A DNA stretch of 64,000 bases from the NCBI RefSeq assembly GCF_000427685.1, contig NZ_KE386573.1, forward strand, positions 248,001 to 312,000, written 5' to 3'. The translations under genes were made by a program, and so were the position numbers. Below the pieces are notes generated by a model. The model searched no databases and had not been told where the DNA came from. It saw only the letters and a program-made list of their open reading frames with translations. The stretch comes from Haloplanus natans DSM 17983. Lineage in GTDB: Archaea; Halobacteriota; Halobacteria; Halobacteriales; Haloferacaceae. Positions 1-9,419 of the stretch are shown here, piece after piece. Numbering within the stretch: position 1 is the first letter of the stretch; each line of letters starts with the position of its first letter.

Positions 1-648
1 GCCGTCCGTCCCGCCGAGATCCGGGAGCGTCGCGCGTTCCGGGTGAGGCATCATCACGGCCACCGTCTCCCGGTCGCCGAGGACGCCCGCCACCGATCCC
101 CGTGAACCGTTGGGGTTGGCGTCGTCGGTGACGGCGCCCTCAGAATCGCAGTAGCGAAGCAGGATCCGATCCTCGTTCACGAGGCGGTCGTACGTCTCGT
201 CGTTCGCCTCGAAGCGCCCTTCGCCGTGGGCGATGGGGAGTTCGAGTACGTCGCCCTCGTCGTACGCGCGGGTCCACGGCGTGTCGGCGTTCTCGATGCG
301 GACGTGGACGCGCTCACACTGGAAGCGTGCGCTCTCGTTGATCGTGAACGCGCCGGGCGTGAGGCCGGCTTCACAGCCGATCTGGGCACCGTTACAGACA
401 CCGAGGACGGGGACGCCACGGCTTGCGGCCTCGCGCACGTCTTCGAGGATCGGGGTCCGGGCCGCCATCACGCCCGCGCGGAGGTAGTCGCCGTAGGAGA
501 AACCGCCGGGGAGCATCACGCCCGTCGCGTCGGCGGGCAGGCCGTCCTCGTACCAGACGCGTTCGGCGTCGATACCGAGATGCGTGAGCGCGCGCACTGA
601 GTCACGGTCGCAGTTGCTCCCGCCGAACTGGATCACCGCGACCGTCAT
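1..648 (-). CDS. purQ: Phosphoribosylformylglycinamidine synthase subunit I (PurQ), C-terminus cut by window edge
   Basis: This is the glutaminase subunit of FGAM synthase, which supplies ammonia to PurL in step 4 of purine synthesis in the cytoplasm. Reading from the ATG at 648 gives 216 residues with the class I amidotransferase nucleophile Cys85 in VLGVCNGAQIG and the catalytic His202/Glu204 in PHPE. Family members are about 220-225 aa, so only a few C-terminal residues lie outside the window. The ATG overlaps the purS stop (ATGA), so the two are translationally coupled. No stop codon is visible because the frame runs off base 1. Confidence 0.95.
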   Translation of the reverse strand, partial: MTVAVIQFGGSNCDRDSVRALTHLGIDAERVWYEDGLPADATGVMLPGGFSYGDYLRAGVMAARTPILEDVREAASRGVPVLGVCNGAQIGCEAGLTPGAFTINESARFQCERVHVRIENADTPWTRAYDEGDVLELPIAHGEGRFEANDETYDRLVNEDRILLRYCDSEGAVTDDANPNGSRGSVAGVLGDRETVAVMMPHPERATLPDLGGTDG

Positions 649-896
649 CGCTCCGTGACCCCAACCTCGTAGTCGTGGATGGTCGGGTTCGCGAGCAGTC
701 GCTCCGCCATCTCGTCGGCGCGTTCCTCGGCCGCGGCGACTGATTCGGCGTCGAGGTCGATCTCGAACCGGTCGGCCGACCGGAGGTCCTCGAGTTCGAA
801 CCCGAGTCGTTCGAGCGCGCGCTGGGTCGTCTCCGCCTCCGGATCGAGGACGCCCCGCTTGAGTCGCACCGTGACCGTCGCGGTGTATGCCGTCAT
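645..896 (-). CDS. purS: Phosphoribosylformylglycinamidine synthase subunit PurS
   Basis: This 83-aa protein is the small bridging subunit of the archaeal/Bacillus-type PurLQS complex. I chose the ATG at 896 (MTAYTATVTV), which gives the normal PurS length; an upstream in-frame ATG at 923 would add nine atypical residues. The sequence shows the PurS pattern: an N-terminal strand with VRLKRGVLDPEAETTQRALE, then a FEIDLD strand and a long helix. Its TGA overlaps the purQ start. purC follows on the same strand further upstream, which makes a purine gene cluster. Confidence 0.93.
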   Translation of the reverse strand: MTAYTATVTVRLKRGVLDPEAETTQRALERLGFELEDLRSADRFEIDLDAESVAAAEERADEMAERLLANPTIHDYEVGVTER

Positions 897-945
897 CGCC
901 CGACCGTCGGTGGCCGGGCGCAAAAGCCGTTTTGGAGTCGTCGTC

Positions 946-1959
946 CTACAGGTTTCGCACCGCGTCCACCGCGTCCCCGATGTCCGGCGCGTCGAACCAC
1001 GCGCTGCCCGTGTAAGCGTTCGCCCCCGCCGCGTACATATCGGCGACGGCGGTGATCACGCTTTCGGGAAGCGGGTTGGGTGCCACGTCACACAGCGGTC
1101 GCCAGTCGGCCACGCCCTGTCGGTCGGCCGCCGCCTTCGCCTCGCCCACCGCCTCGACCCACTCGGGGTGGGCCCGCTTGTAGTACTGACGCACCACCTC
1201 TTTCGACACCTCCTGTCCCGCGTAGGCGAAGCGGTTCTCGTCGAACGTCCCCACCACGTCCGCCACCCGAACCTCGCCGTCGACGTAGCAACACTCGATC
1301 TTGCCATCCTCGTGGACGAAGCCCGTTTCGGCCGCTCGGTCGGTGACGACGCGGTTCACCTCGCGCGCCAGGTCGTCGAGGGCGTCGACGTCGGCGGCGC
1401 CCGCGATGCGTTCGGCCTCGCTTCGGTCGAGATACCGGTCCTGCTCCTCGTATTTCGTCGAGAACTCGACGACCGGCTCCGGCAGGTCGACCGGCCCGTC
1501 CGGCCACGAGTCGTGGTCGAGGCCGTAGTTGCTCGGCTCGCCACGGGTCCGGAGACTCGACCCCACGGGCACCGTGTTTCGGAAGACGATTTCCAGGGGG
1601 ATCAGGTAGTTCGTGCCCGCCGCGCCGTGGTAGGCGTCGTAGTCGTACGCGCCCGCGGAAAAGGGCAGGTCCGGCACCTGCACGAGTTCGATGGCGAGTT
1701 CGCGCGGCGCCGCCTCGGCGTCGTCGAGGGGCACGGCGTCGGGGCCGACGCCACGGTAGTGGGTGGGGACGCCCGCGGCCTCCAGCCGTTCGAAGTTGAA
1801 CGCGCCCATCGTACAGAGGCTGCGGCCCTTCTCCGGAATCCGGTCGGGCATCGCCCCCCAGTCGAAGACGGAGTAGTCGTCGGTGAAGGCGAAGCGCCCG
1901 CGCCCCGTCGCCGCCGCCGTGGGTTCGTGCTCGACGCGGAACTCCTTGACGCTGGTCAT
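946..1959 (-). CDS. purC: Phosphoribosylaminoimidazole-succinocarboxamide synthase (SAICAR synthetase)
   Basis: The enzyme condenses CAIR with aspartate using ATP in purine synthesis. The 337-aa product begins MTSVKEF at 1959. It has the ATP-grasp-like nucleotide region [18 protein letters not shown] near residues 17-35, the conserved VPLEIVFRN-type strand (here IPLEIVFRN) and the DGKIEC segment, all SAICAR synthetase signatures. It is longer than bacterial PurC (about 240 aa) and fits the longer haloarchaeal form. It lies about 50 nt upstream of purS on the same strand, so co-transcription is likely. Confidence 0.93.
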   Translation of the reverse strand: MTSVKEFRVEHEPTAAATGRGRFAFTDDYSVFDWGAMPDRIPEKGRSLCTMGAFNFERLEAAGVPTHYRGVGPDAVPLDDAEAAPRELAIELVQVPDLPFSAGAYDYDAYHGAAGTNYLIPLEIVFRNTVPVGSSLRTRGEPSNYGLDHDSWPDGPVDLPEPVVEFSTKYEEQDRYLDRSEAERIAGAADVDALDDLAREVNRVVTDRAAETGFVHEDGKIECCYVDGEVRVADVVGTFDENRFAYAGQEVSKEVVRQYYKRAHPEWVEAVGEAKAAADRQGVADWRPLCDVAPNPLPESVITAVADMYAAGANAYTGSAWFDAPDIGDAVDAVRNL

Positions 1960-2053
1960 ACTGAGGGACGCGGCGCCCGCCGGCAAAAGCGATTCGACCC
2001 GTCCGGCTCGGCGGACCCCCGATGCTTTTACCCCGGCGCCCGTCGGCTGACCC

Positions 2054-2581
2054 GTGCCCGGCGCCTCGCCCGACACCTCGGATGTCGACGCGTCCGGCGT
2101 CACCGTCGATTCCGACCCCGTGACCGATGTCGACCTCCGGCGCCTCCGCGACCTGAGCTACCTGCTCGACGACTCGATCCGGCTCCCCGGCGGCTACCGG
2201 ATCGGCATCGAACCGCTGATCGGCCTCCTGCCCGTCGTCGGCGACGGCGTCGGCCTCGCCATCTCGGCGTACGTCTTCGCCGTCGCCGCCCGCGCCGGCG
2301 TCCCGCGGGCGACGCTCGGCCGCGTCGCCGTCATCCTCTGGCTCGACGCCGTCGTCGGGAGCGTCCCCCTCCTCGGCGACCTGTTCGACGCCTACTGGAA
2401 GGCGAACCTGCGGACGGCGAACCTGCTCGACGCCCGCGTCGCCGACCCCGCGAGCGCGGTCGCCGACCGCCGGTATCTGCGCCGGGTAGCCGTCGTCGCC
2501 CTCGCTCTCACGCTCGTCGTCGTCGCCGTCGTCGTCGCCCTCGCGTGGTGGGCCGCGACCCGGGTCGGCGTGATCGGATAG
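2054..2581 (+). CDS. DUF4112 family membrane protein
   Basis: This 175-aa protein has the DUF4112 core: a short amphipathic segment with [20 protein letters not shown], a hydrophobic pass with [11 protein letters not shown], a second with [14 protein letters not shown], and a C-terminal membrane helix at about residues 147-170. The start is GTG at 2054, preceded by a TTTTA-type box at about 2026. It is divergent from purC across roughly 95 nt. The function of the family is unknown. It belongs with the membrane proteins by its hydrophobic segments only. Confidence 0.8.
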   Translation: MPGASPDTSDVDASGVTVDSDPVTDVDLRRLRDLSYLLDDSIRLPGGYRIGIEPLIGLLPVVGDGVGLAISAYVFAVAARAGVPRATLGRVAVILWLDAVVGSVPLLGDLFDAYWKANLRTANLLDARVADPASAVADRRYLRRVAVVALALTLVVVAVVVALAWWAATRVGVIG

Positions 2582-2615
2582 CAAGACAGTTACGCGCGCC
2601 GACCCCGACTCCGGT

Positions 2616-3911
2616 ATGAGCCTCCTCGACGACGCCCGCCGCCTCGCCGCGACCGGCCCGGTGTGTGATGCGTGTCTGGGGCGCGTCTTCGCCGACCGGA
2701 GCTTCGGGTTGACCAACGCCGAGCGTGGCCGGTCGCTCCGCGTCGCCGCCGCCATCGACGACGACGAGCCGTTCGACCCCGTCGACCGTACGGACTGCTG
2801 GGTCTGTGAGGGCCGCTGTGCCGACTTCGACGACTGGGCCGAACGTGCCGCCGAGTCCGTCGACGGCATCGAGTTCGACACCTACCAGGTCGGCACCCGC
2901 ACGCCGCCCCTGATCGAGGAGAACGAGCGCCTGCTCCGCGAGGAGGTCGGCGCCGATCCCGACGCCGGCGAGGCGTTCAAGTCGGAGTTCAACCGCGAAG
3001 TCGGCAAGCGCGTCGGCCGCCGCACCGGCACCGAGGTGGACTTCGAGCGCCCGGACGTGCAGTTCGTCCTCGATTTGGACGCCAATCGCGTGGAGACGAC
3101 GATCAACTCCGCGTTCGTCTACGGTCGCTACCGCAAGCTCGAACGCGACATCCCCCAGACGGAGTGGCCGTGTCGGGAGTGCGACGGGAGCGGACGGCAG
3201 GGGAGCCAGCCCTGCGATCACTGCGGCGGGTCGGGCTATCTCTACGACCGGAGCGTCGAGGGGCTGACCGCGCCCCTCGTCGAGGACGTGATGGACGGCG
3301 TCGACGCCACCTTCCACGGCGCCGGCCGCGAGGACGTGGACGCCCGGATGCTCGGCACCGGCCGGCCGTTCGTCGTCGAGGTGAAAGAGCCCCGGCGCCG
3401 CGATATCGACGTGGCGCGGCTCGAATCCGACATCAACGCCTTCGCCGACGGCGCCGTCGAGGTGGAGGGGCTTCGCCTCGCCACCTACGAGATGGTCGAA
3501 CGGGTCAAGCGACTGGACGCGAGCAAGACCTACCGCGCCGCCGTCGAGTTCGACGACCCGGTCGACGCCGACGCCCTCGCCGACGCCGTGGCGGCACTCG
3601 ACGGCGCGACGGTCGAGCAGTACACGCCCCGGCGGGTCGACCACCGCCGGGCGAACCTGACCCGCACTCGCGAGGTGTACGACATCTCGGGCGACCTCGA
3701 CGATCCGACCCACGCCACGGTCGAGATTCACGGCGCCGGCGGCCTCTACGTGAAGGAACTCGTCTCCGGCGACGACGGGCGGACGGAGCCCAGCCTCGCC
3801 GGACTGCTGGGCGTCGGCGCGCGCGTCACTGCCCTCGACGTGCTCGCCGTGGCGGGCGAAGACGAACCGTTCGAGGACGAGGCGTACTTCGCGGAGCCGC
3901 CGGGTACATAG
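2616..3911 (+). CDS. pus10: tRNA pseudouridine(54/55) synthase Pus10
   Basis: Pus10 makes pseudouridine 54 and 55 in archaeal tRNAs. The 431-aa protein has an N-terminal THUMP-like zinc region with Cys17, Cys20, Cys61 and Cys64, a second CxxC pair block at about residues 189-205 (CRECDGSG and CDHCGGSG), and the catalytic Asp in GREDVDARMLG near residue 240. The C-terminal KTYRAAVEF and LYVKELVSGD segments are also typical. The ATG at 2616 gives a full-length protein. The end of the gene (about 3900-3911) appears to carry the TATA-like box of msrA. Confidence 0.94.
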   Translation: MSLLDDARRLAATGPVCDACLGRVFADRSFGLTNAERGRSLRVAAAIDDDEPFDPVDRTDCWVCEGRCADFDDWAERAAESVDGIEFDTYQVGTRTPPLIEENERLLREEVGADPDAGEAFKSEFNREVGKRVGRRTGTEVDFERPDVQFVLDLDANRVETTINSAFVYGRYRKLERDIPQTEWPCRECDGSGRQGSQPCDHCGGSGYLYDRSVEGLTAPLVEDVMDGVDATFHGAGREDVDARMLGTGRPFVVEVKEPRRRDIDVARLESDINAFADGAVEVEGLRLATYEMVERVKRLDASKTYRAAVEFDDPVDADALADAVAALDGATVEQYTPRRVDHRRANLTRTREVYDISGDLDDPTHATVEIHGAGGLYVKELVSGDDGRTEPSLAGLLGVGARVTALDVLAVAGEDEPFEDEAYFAEPPGT

Positions 3912-3934
3912 TCGTCCGGTGCCTACAAGCCTGC

Positions 3935-4474
3935 ATGACGGACGATCACGCACTCGCGACGCTCGCGGGCGGCTGTTTCTGGTGTCTCGAAGCACCGTTT
4001 CAGGAACTTCGCGGCGTCCACGCCGTCACCTCCGGCTACGCCGGCGGCGACACGCCCGATCCGACCTACGAGGCGGTGTGTTCCGGGTCGACCGGCCACG
4101 CCGAAGTCGTCCAGGTCGAATACGACCCCGACCGCATCTCCTACGCCGACCTGCTGGCGGTCTTTTTCGCGCTCCACAACCCGACCACGAAGGACCGACA
4201 GGGGCCGGACGTGGGCTCGCAGTACCGCTCGGCTATCTTCACCCACGACGACGACCAGCGGGTGGTTGCGGAGGCGACGGTCGAACGCCTCGCCGACGAC
4301 TACGACGACCCCATCGTCACCGAAGTCGAGCCACTGGAGACGTTCTATCCCGCCGAGGACTACCACCAGGACTACTACGCCAACAACCCCCAGCGGGCGT
4401 ACTGTCAGGTGCAGGTCCGGCCGAAGCTACAGAAGGTTCGCGAGCAGTTCGCGGCACAGGTGGCCGAGGACTGA
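3935..4474 (+). CDS. msrA: Peptide-methionine (S)-S-oxide reductase MsrA
   Basis: MsrA repairs oxidised methionine in proteins. The 179-aa product has the catalytic GCFWC motif at residues 13-17 with Cys14 as the nucleophile, and the YAGGDTPDPTYEAVCSGSTGHAE region and QYRSAIF strand that bind the substrate. The ATG at 3935 lies about 27 nt after a GTACATAG box that overlaps the pus10 stop, so the message is probably leaderless. The stop TGA is followed at once by TAG and merges with a dispersed palindromic element (4474-4552). Confidence 0.95.
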   Translation: MTDDHALATLAGGCFWCLEAPFQELRGVHAVTSGYAGGDTPDPTYEAVCSGSTGHAEVVQVEYDPDRISYADLLAVFFALHNPTTKDRQGPDVGSQYRSAIFTHDDDQRVVAEATVERLADDYDDPIVTEVEPLETFYPAEDYHQDYYANNPQRAYCQVQVRPKLQKVREQFAAQVAED

Positions 4475-4552
4475 TAGAGAGTACTGTCAGTCATCGCCGG
4501 TGGGTCGGAACGGGTCGGCGAACCACCGGTAACCAGTTACAGTAAACAGTAT
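4474..4552. repeat. Dispersed palindromic element, copy 1
   Basis: This imperfect inverted repeat has arms of about 31 nt that match at roughly 21 of 31 positions when one is reverse-complemented. Read on the minus strand the better arm is ATACTGTTTACTGTAACTGG followed by TTACCGGTGG. It resembles copies at 12131-12216 and 59960-60036. The left arm begins in the TGATAG at the end of msrA. The function is not known; it could be an operator, a terminator/RNA structure or a miniature transposable element. Confidence 0.75.
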
Positions 4553-4671
4553 GAGACAATCCGTCGTCACTCCGCCGGGCGCCGTCCTCGATGGCGATGG
4601 CGTTTCGGACGGGCTCCCGTGCCGTCGACTTCGACCCAAACGGCTTTGATGCGGTCCGCACACCAGCCGGT

Positions 4672-5310
4672 ATGCAGATCGGTGCCGACGAGGCGGGCAA
4701 GGGGCCGGTGCTCGGGCCGATGGTCGCGGCGGCGGTCCGGGCGCCGGCCGACGCGGTTCCCGACGCTGTCGACGACTCGAAACGGCTCGCGCCGGCCCGT
4801 CGAGCGACGCTGGCCGACAGGCTCCGGAGCGACACTGCCGTCGATGTCGGCGTCGCCGTCGTCCCGCCGGCCCGCATCGACGATCCGGAGACGGACATGA
4901 ACTCGTTGACCGTCGCGGCACAGGCCGAGGCGGTCGCGGCGGTGGCGGCCGAGGGCGACGCCGTGACCGTCGACGCGGGCGACGTGGACGCCGAACGGTT
5001 CGGGCGGCGGGTCGCCGAGGGCGTCGACGCCGCAGTGACGATGCGGTCCGAGCATCGCGCCGACGAGACACACGCCCACGTCGCGGCGGCGAGCATCGTC
5101 GCCAAAGTCGAGCGTGACGCCCGTATCGATGCGCTCGCGGACGCCTACGGCGAGGTGGGCAGCGGCTATCCGAGCGACGAGCGGACCCGGGCGTTTCTGG
5201 CCGCGTACGTTCGCGAGAACGGATCGTTGCCCGACTGCGCGCGGGCGTCGTGGTCGACCTGCGACGACGTGCTCGCGGCCGCCGAGCAGTCGTCGCTCGC
5301 GGACTTCTAA
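4672..5310 (+). CDS. rnhB: Ribonuclease HII
   Basis: RNase HII cuts the RNA strand of RNA-DNA hybrids. The 212-aa protein starts at 4672 with the first active-site pair Asp6-Glu7 in GADEAGKGPVLGP. It continues with DDSKRL near residue 40, VDAGDVDAE, and the conserved ASIVAKVERDARID block and SGYPSD. The ATG lies 25 nt after a CTTTGAT box, which fits a leaderless message and argues against the longer in-frame start at 4591. Its TAA overlaps the secD stop on the other strand. Confidence 0.94.
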   Translation: MQIGADEAGKGPVLGPMVAAAVRAPADAVPDAVDDSKRLAPARRATLADRLRSDTAVDVGVAVVPPARIDDPETDMNSLTVAAQAEAVAAVAAEGDAVTVDAGDVDAERFGRRVAEGVDAAVTMRSEHRADETHAHVAAASIVAKVERDARIDALADAYGEVGSGYPSDERTRAFLAAYVRENGSLPDCARASWSTCDDVLAAAEQSSLADF

Positions 5311-6869
5311 CTGTCCCGCGTCAGCAGCGCCCGCAGGATGTCACCGTACGCCGGGCGCGTGAGCAAAACGCCCACGACGACCCCGAGGATGGTGAAGATG
5401 GCAAAGCCCTGCAGGTCGCCGAGCGAGAGGACCGCGAGCGGACTCATCGCGATGATGGTCGTCGCGGCGGCGGCGCCGATGACCCAGAACGCCTTCTTGA
5501 ACCGGGACTGGAAGACGCGGCGACTGTTCACGTCGCCCTCGGCCATCACCTCGTCGGCGATGATGATGAGGTCGTCCACCCCCGTCCCGATGACGGCGAT
5601 GAAGCCGGCGATGACCGAGAGGTCGAGCGGGTAGCCGATGCCGGCCGCGAACCCGAGGAGGATCACCACCTCCGAGAGCGCGGTGACGACCATCGGCAGG
5701 GCCACCTCGAGTTCACCGTAGCGGACGAAGACGACGCCCGAGACGGCGAACACCGCGATGATCCCGGTCAACAGCGAATCGGTTCGGAACTGCTGGCCCT
5801 GACTCGGGGAGACAAACGAGGAGGTCCCCGCACCGTCCGGCCCGATGTCGAGGGGCGCGGGGAGCGCGCCGGCGCGCAGGTTGATCGCCACCTGTCGCGC
5901 CGCGCTGAAGTTCCGGGTCTGCAGGATGAACCGGGGGTCCTGTGCCCACTCGCCGGAACGCATCCCGGACGCCAGCCCCGGGCTCATCCCGAAGGAGTTG
6001 ACGACCTGTCCGTCGACGATCAGCAGGAGACAGGCGTCGGTGCCGTTGGGGTTCGTCGTGTAGGAACATCGCGAGCCGCCCTGGCTTGCGAGGCCCGTCC
6101 GAATCATCGCCTGCTGGAACTCGGGGGCGACGCTCTCGCGCACCACGACCGGGACGTTCGGCAACTGACCCTCGCCGCCCTGCTGGGCGTTACCGATGCT
6201 CTGGAAGTCGTCCTGTTCGAGCACAGTCCGCTGTTCGTATCCGCTGTCGGTCGGGTAGTAGGCGTCGACGCGGACGCTCCCGCGCTGGTTCACCAGGTCG
6301 ACCACGCGCTGACGGTTCTCGTCCGGCACCTCGATGAGGATGTAGTTCTCACCCGTCGGCGTCTGAATCTGCTGGACGGTCCCGCCGGAGAGGCCCGCCT
6401 CGTTGATCTTGTTCGAGAGGATGTCGACGGCCTGGGCGCGCGTCTGCTCGGTGACGCCCTCCCGCGTCTCCTCGTAAGTATACCCCGCGGCTTCGAGGGC
6501 GTTCCCGAGGTCCTGTGGGCTCACGCCGTCGATGGTCACCTCGACCGTGCCCCCCGTCTGGGATGTCGGGCGGACGATGACGTCGGCGACGGTCACGCCG
6601 TCGAGTTCGCCGGCCACGGCCTGCTCTATCGCCGGCGGCTGATCGCCGCCGAACTCGACGCCCTCGGCGGTGACGCCCACCAGCGGCGCGCGGATGCGCG
6701 TCCCGCCGGAGAGCTGCAGGCCGTACTGGAGATTCGTCACCCCGCTACTCGCGAGGCCCGCCGCGTCGCTGCCGTCCTCGGCCATCGTGGGCGAAAATAG
6801 CGCGAAGAGGCTGCCCACGAGCACGAGGATCAGGAGGATGACCCGCCAGTTCTCACGGACCGTACCCAT
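5307..6869 (-). CDS. secD: Protein-export membrane protein SecD
   Basis: SecD works with SecF to pull exported proteins through the SecYEbeta channel using the ion gradient. The 520-aa protein has one N-terminal membrane helix (about residues 9-28), a large external domain rich in Gln/Gly, and five C-terminal helices starting near residue 365. The conserved segment GTGVDDLIIIADE carries the acidic pair needed for ion coupling in this family. The ATG at 6869 overlaps the secF stop by one base (TGATG), so the order is secF then secD, as in other archaea. Confidence 0.95.
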   Translation of the reverse strand: MGTVRENWRVILLILVLVGSLFALFSPTMAEDGSDAAGLASSGVTNLQYGLQLSGGTRIRAPLVGVTAEGVEFGGDQPPAIEQAVAGELDGVTVADVIVRPTSQTGGTVEVTIDGVSPQDLGNALEAAGYTYEETREGVTEQTRAQAVDILSNKINEAGLSGGTVQQIQTPTGENYILIEVPDENRQRVVDLVNQRGSVRVDAYYPTDSGYEQRTVLEQDDFQSIGNAQQGGEGQLPNVPVVVRESVAPEFQQAMIRTGLASQGGSRCSYTTNPNGTDACLLLIVDGQVVNSFGMSPGLASGMRSGEWAQDPRFILQTRNFSAARQVAINLRAGALPAPLDIGPDGAGTSSFVSPSQGQQFRTDSLLTGIIAVFAVSGVVFVRYGELEVALPMVVTALSEVVILLGFAAGIGYPLDLSVIAGFIAVIGTGVDDLIIIADEVMAEGDVNSRRVFQSRFKKAFWVIGAAAATTIIAMSPLAVLSLGDLQGFAIFTILGVVVGVLLTRPAYGDILRALLTRDS

Positions 6870-7744
6870 CAGTTCCCCACCCCCTCGTATTTGTACCAGC
6901 GAAGGAGGCTCAGGTTGAGCATGTAGGTGTTCAGGAGGTCAGTCGTGAGTCCGAACACGAGGACGGTCCCGATGGCGGCGAGGAGTTGGATGCCGAACAG
7001 CGTCGCCACGATGGTCATGACGACCATCGCCGCGAGCGACGTGAGCGTCATGGTGACGCCGGTCCGCATCGCCCGGTACGTCGACTCGTAGAACCCGCCC
7101 GACCGCCTGAGGATGTGGTTGTTGAGCAGGATGTCGGAGTCGACGCTGTACCCGATGATCATGAGGAGCGCAGCGACGGTCCCCAGCGTGAGTTCGATGC
7201 CGAGGACGTTCATCAGCGCCACCGGGATCACGATGTCGGAAAACGCCGAGATGACGACTGCTATCGAAGGCACGAACGTCCGGAACATGAGGAAAACGAG
7301 CGCGCTCATGCCCAGGAAGGCGAAGGCGACGCCGCCGAGGGCGAGCAGTTGCGTCCGCGACCCGAAGGAGGGCGAGACGGTGTAGCTCGACGCCACCTCG
7401 AAGCCGGCCGCTCGCGCCTGCTCTTCGAGCGCCGAGACGCCCACCTCCTCGGTCTGGAAGGTCAGAATGTAGGTGTTGTCGGAGGGCACGCCCCGGATCG
7501 ACTCGGGTGCGGGATCGAACGCCGCCCGTATCTGCTCGCGTGCCTGCCCGTCCGGTGCGTCGACGGCGACCCGAAGCTCGGCGCCGCCGGTGAATTCGAG
7601 GCCGGGATTGACCGGCACGCCGGTCGCGACGTACCACCCTGCGATGATCAGGAGGGCGATGGCGAGCACCGCGAGTGGCACCGCCGCGAGCTGGCGATTC
7701 GTGTACCGGGTGTAATCGATCTCCGGTACTTCGAACGCTACCAT
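6869..7744 (-). CDS. secF: Protein-export membrane protein SecF
   Basis: This 291-aa partner of SecD has a first helix at about residues 20-40, the GLEFTGGAELRV motif of the SecD/SecF family just after it, an external domain, and five helices with GYSVDSDILLNNHILR, whose Asp residues match those conserved in SecF. The start at 7744 (MVAFEVPEID) gives the normal length. A CTTAGTAGG-type box lies about 23 nt upstream. A divergent HTH-10 regulator starts at 7865. Confidence 0.95.
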   Translation of the reverse strand: MVAFEVPEIDYTRYTNRQLAAVPLAVLAIALLIIAGWYVATGVPVNPGLEFTGGAELRVAVDAPDGQAREQIRAAFDPAPESIRGVPSDNTYILTFQTEEVGVSALEEQARAAGFEVASSYTVSPSFGSRTQLLALGGVAFAFLGMSALVFLMFRTFVPSIAVVISAFSDIVIPVALMNVLGIELTLGTVAALLMIIGYSVDSDILLNNHILRRSGGFYESTYRAMRTGVTMTLTSLAAMVVMTIVATLFGIQLLAAIGTVLVFGLTTDLLNTYMLNLSLLRWYKYEGVGN

Positions 7745-7864
7745 GTCCGCCGGTCCAGCCCGACGCCTACTAAGCCTTCTTATGTCCGCCGGAACGGACG
7801 GTCCCGGCGGCGCGTCCGCGTGTCCATCGACACGCCCATTATCGCCGCCGTTCGTCGGACGCGT

Positions 7865-8557
7865 ATGGGACTTGTCGCCGAGTACGCGATCCCATGTGAC
7901 GGCCTGCCGCTCGTCGGCGTCGCGGCCGCCGTCCCCGACGCGACGCTGGAGGTGGAGATTCAGTTCAACCACGGCGCCCGCCCCCCGTTTCTCGTCTACG
8001 CGACCCACGACGACCACGCCCCGATCGAACGGGCGTTCGAGCCGTCGGACTTCGTCGACCAATATGTGCTGGTAGGGCAGGCGGGCGAGACGCGGCGCTA
8101 TCAGGTGCGGCCGGCAGTCAGCATGAAGGCCCAGCTGGGCGACCATCTCGACGACCTCGACGACCTCCGGGCGCTGGCGACGGCCGAGGCGATCGTCGAA
8201 CGGATTCGAGTGACCCCGACGGGCTGGGTGCAGACCGGCTGGTTCGCCGACCGAGCGGCGTTCGACGAGTTTCGGACGTTCTGGGTGCGCAACGACTGCT
8301 TCGCGCTCCGGCGACTCACCCGCGACGGCGACCCCGAGCCACCGGGCAACGGCCTCACCGACCGCCAGCGCGAGGCGCTCCGCATCGCCTACGAGATGGG
8401 CTATTTCGAGGTTCCACGGCGCGCGTCGCTCGACGACGTGGCCACCGAACTCGGCATCTCCGCCTCGGCGCTCTCCGAACGCCTCCGCCGAGCCCAGACG
8501 CGGGTGATCGAGACGACCGTCGCCTCGACGTGGCCGCCGTTACCCGACGGGACATAA
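7865..8557 (+). CDS. HTH-10 (bacterio-opsin activator type) transcriptional regulator
   Basis: This 230-aa protein has the two-part layout of the haloarchaeal Bat/HTH-10 family: an N-terminal ligand-sensing beta domain (about residues 1-155) and a C-terminal HTH_10 domain from LTDRQREALRIAYEMGYFEVP, with the recognition region DVATELGISASALSERLRRA at about 195-215. It is cytoplasmic, with no sensor kinase-like domain. The ATG at 7865 follows a CCATTATCG box by about 25 nt. Its target is unknown; being divergent from secF is suggestive but not evidence. Confidence 0.87.
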   Translation: MGLVAEYAIPCDGLPLVGVAAAVPDATLEVEIQFNHGARPPFLVYATHDDHAPIERAFEPSDFVDQYVLVGQAGETRRYQVRPAVSMKAQLGDHLDDLDDLRALATAEAIVERIRVTPTGWVQTGWFADRAAFDEFRTFWVRNDCFALRRLTRDGDPEPPGNGLTDRQREALRIAYEMGYFEVPRRASLDDVATELGISASALSERLRRAQTRVIETTVASTWPPLPDGT

Positions 8558-8615
8558 ACGGCCTCACGACTGAGAGTGAGACGTAGGCCGCCGGGCGACG
8601 AACCCGGAGTCGCCG

Positions 8616-9416
8616 ATGCCAACTGTAACGTCCCCGGACGGTACACGGATCGCGTACGAACGACACGGCGACGGCCCGCCGCTCGTCTGCCTCCACGGCG
8701 GGCTGACCCGGCGCTACTGGGACCCGCTCGTCCCGCAGTTCGCCGACGACTACACCGTGATCAGGCCGGATCGACGTGGCCGCGGCGAGAGCGAGGACGC
8801 GGACGCCTACAGCATCGAGCGCGAAGTCGCGGACGCCCGCGCCGTCATAGAGGCGGTGGACGGCACGCCCGTGCTGTTAGGCCACTCCTTCGGCGGCCTG
8901 CAGGCAATCGAGACGGCCCGCGACACCGCCGTCGCGGGCGTCGTCGCCTACGAACCGGCCTATCTCGTCGACGACTACCGCGCCGAAGCCGACCTGGCGG
9001 CGCGGATGCAGGCCCGTCTCGACGCCGGCGACCCGCACGGCGCAACGAAGCTCCACCTCCGCGAAGTCCTCCACGGCGACGATGTCGACGACCTGGACGC
9101 GTGGCTCGACGACTGGCCGGTCTGGCCCGCACCCGTCGACCACGTCGAGAACACGATCCGAATGAACCGCGCGCTCGAAGATCACCCGCTGCCCGAGACG
9201 CTCGACGTGGACGCACCCGTCCTCCTGTTGACCGGGAGCGAGGGGCCTGCCCACCTCCGCGAGAGCGTCCGCGCCGTTCACGACGCCCTTCCCGACAGTC
9301 GCCTCGTCGAGTTCGCGGGCGTGGGACACAGCGGGCCGACCGAAGCCCCCGACCGCACCGCCGAAGCGGTGGGTGACTTCGCCGACGGCGTGACGCCGAC
9401 GCCGCCCCGAACGTAA
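8616..9416 (+). CDS. Alpha/beta hydrolase
   Basis: This 266-aa alpha/beta hydrolase shows the HGG oxyanion motif near residue 27, the nucleophile elbow GHSFGG with Ser91, and the catalytic His238 in GVGHSG. The acid is probably the Asp or Glu after LLLTGSEG near residue 210. There is no signal peptide, so it should act in the cytoplasm. The substrate cannot be told from sequence. The gene stands alone between the HTH-10 regulator and a convergent DUF5812 gene. Confidence 0.85.
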   Translation: MPTVTSPDGTRIAYERHGDGPPLVCLHGGLTRRYWDPLVPQFADDYTVIRPDRRGRGESEDADAYSIEREVADARAVIEAVDGTPVLLGHSFGGLQAIETARDTAVAGVVAYEPAYLVDDYRAEADLAARMQARLDAGDPHGATKLHLREVLHGDDVDDLDAWLDDWPVWPAPVDHVENTIRMNRALEDHPLPETLDVDAPVLLLTGSEGPAHLRESVRAVHDALPDSRLVEFAGVGHSGPTEAPDRTAEAVGDFADGVTPTPPRT

Positions 9417-9419
9417 CCC

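Noticed and set aside
679-2619. A 646-codon plus-strand open frame opposite purS and purC
   Set aside because: It is a GC-bias shadow of well-identified genes on the minus strand.
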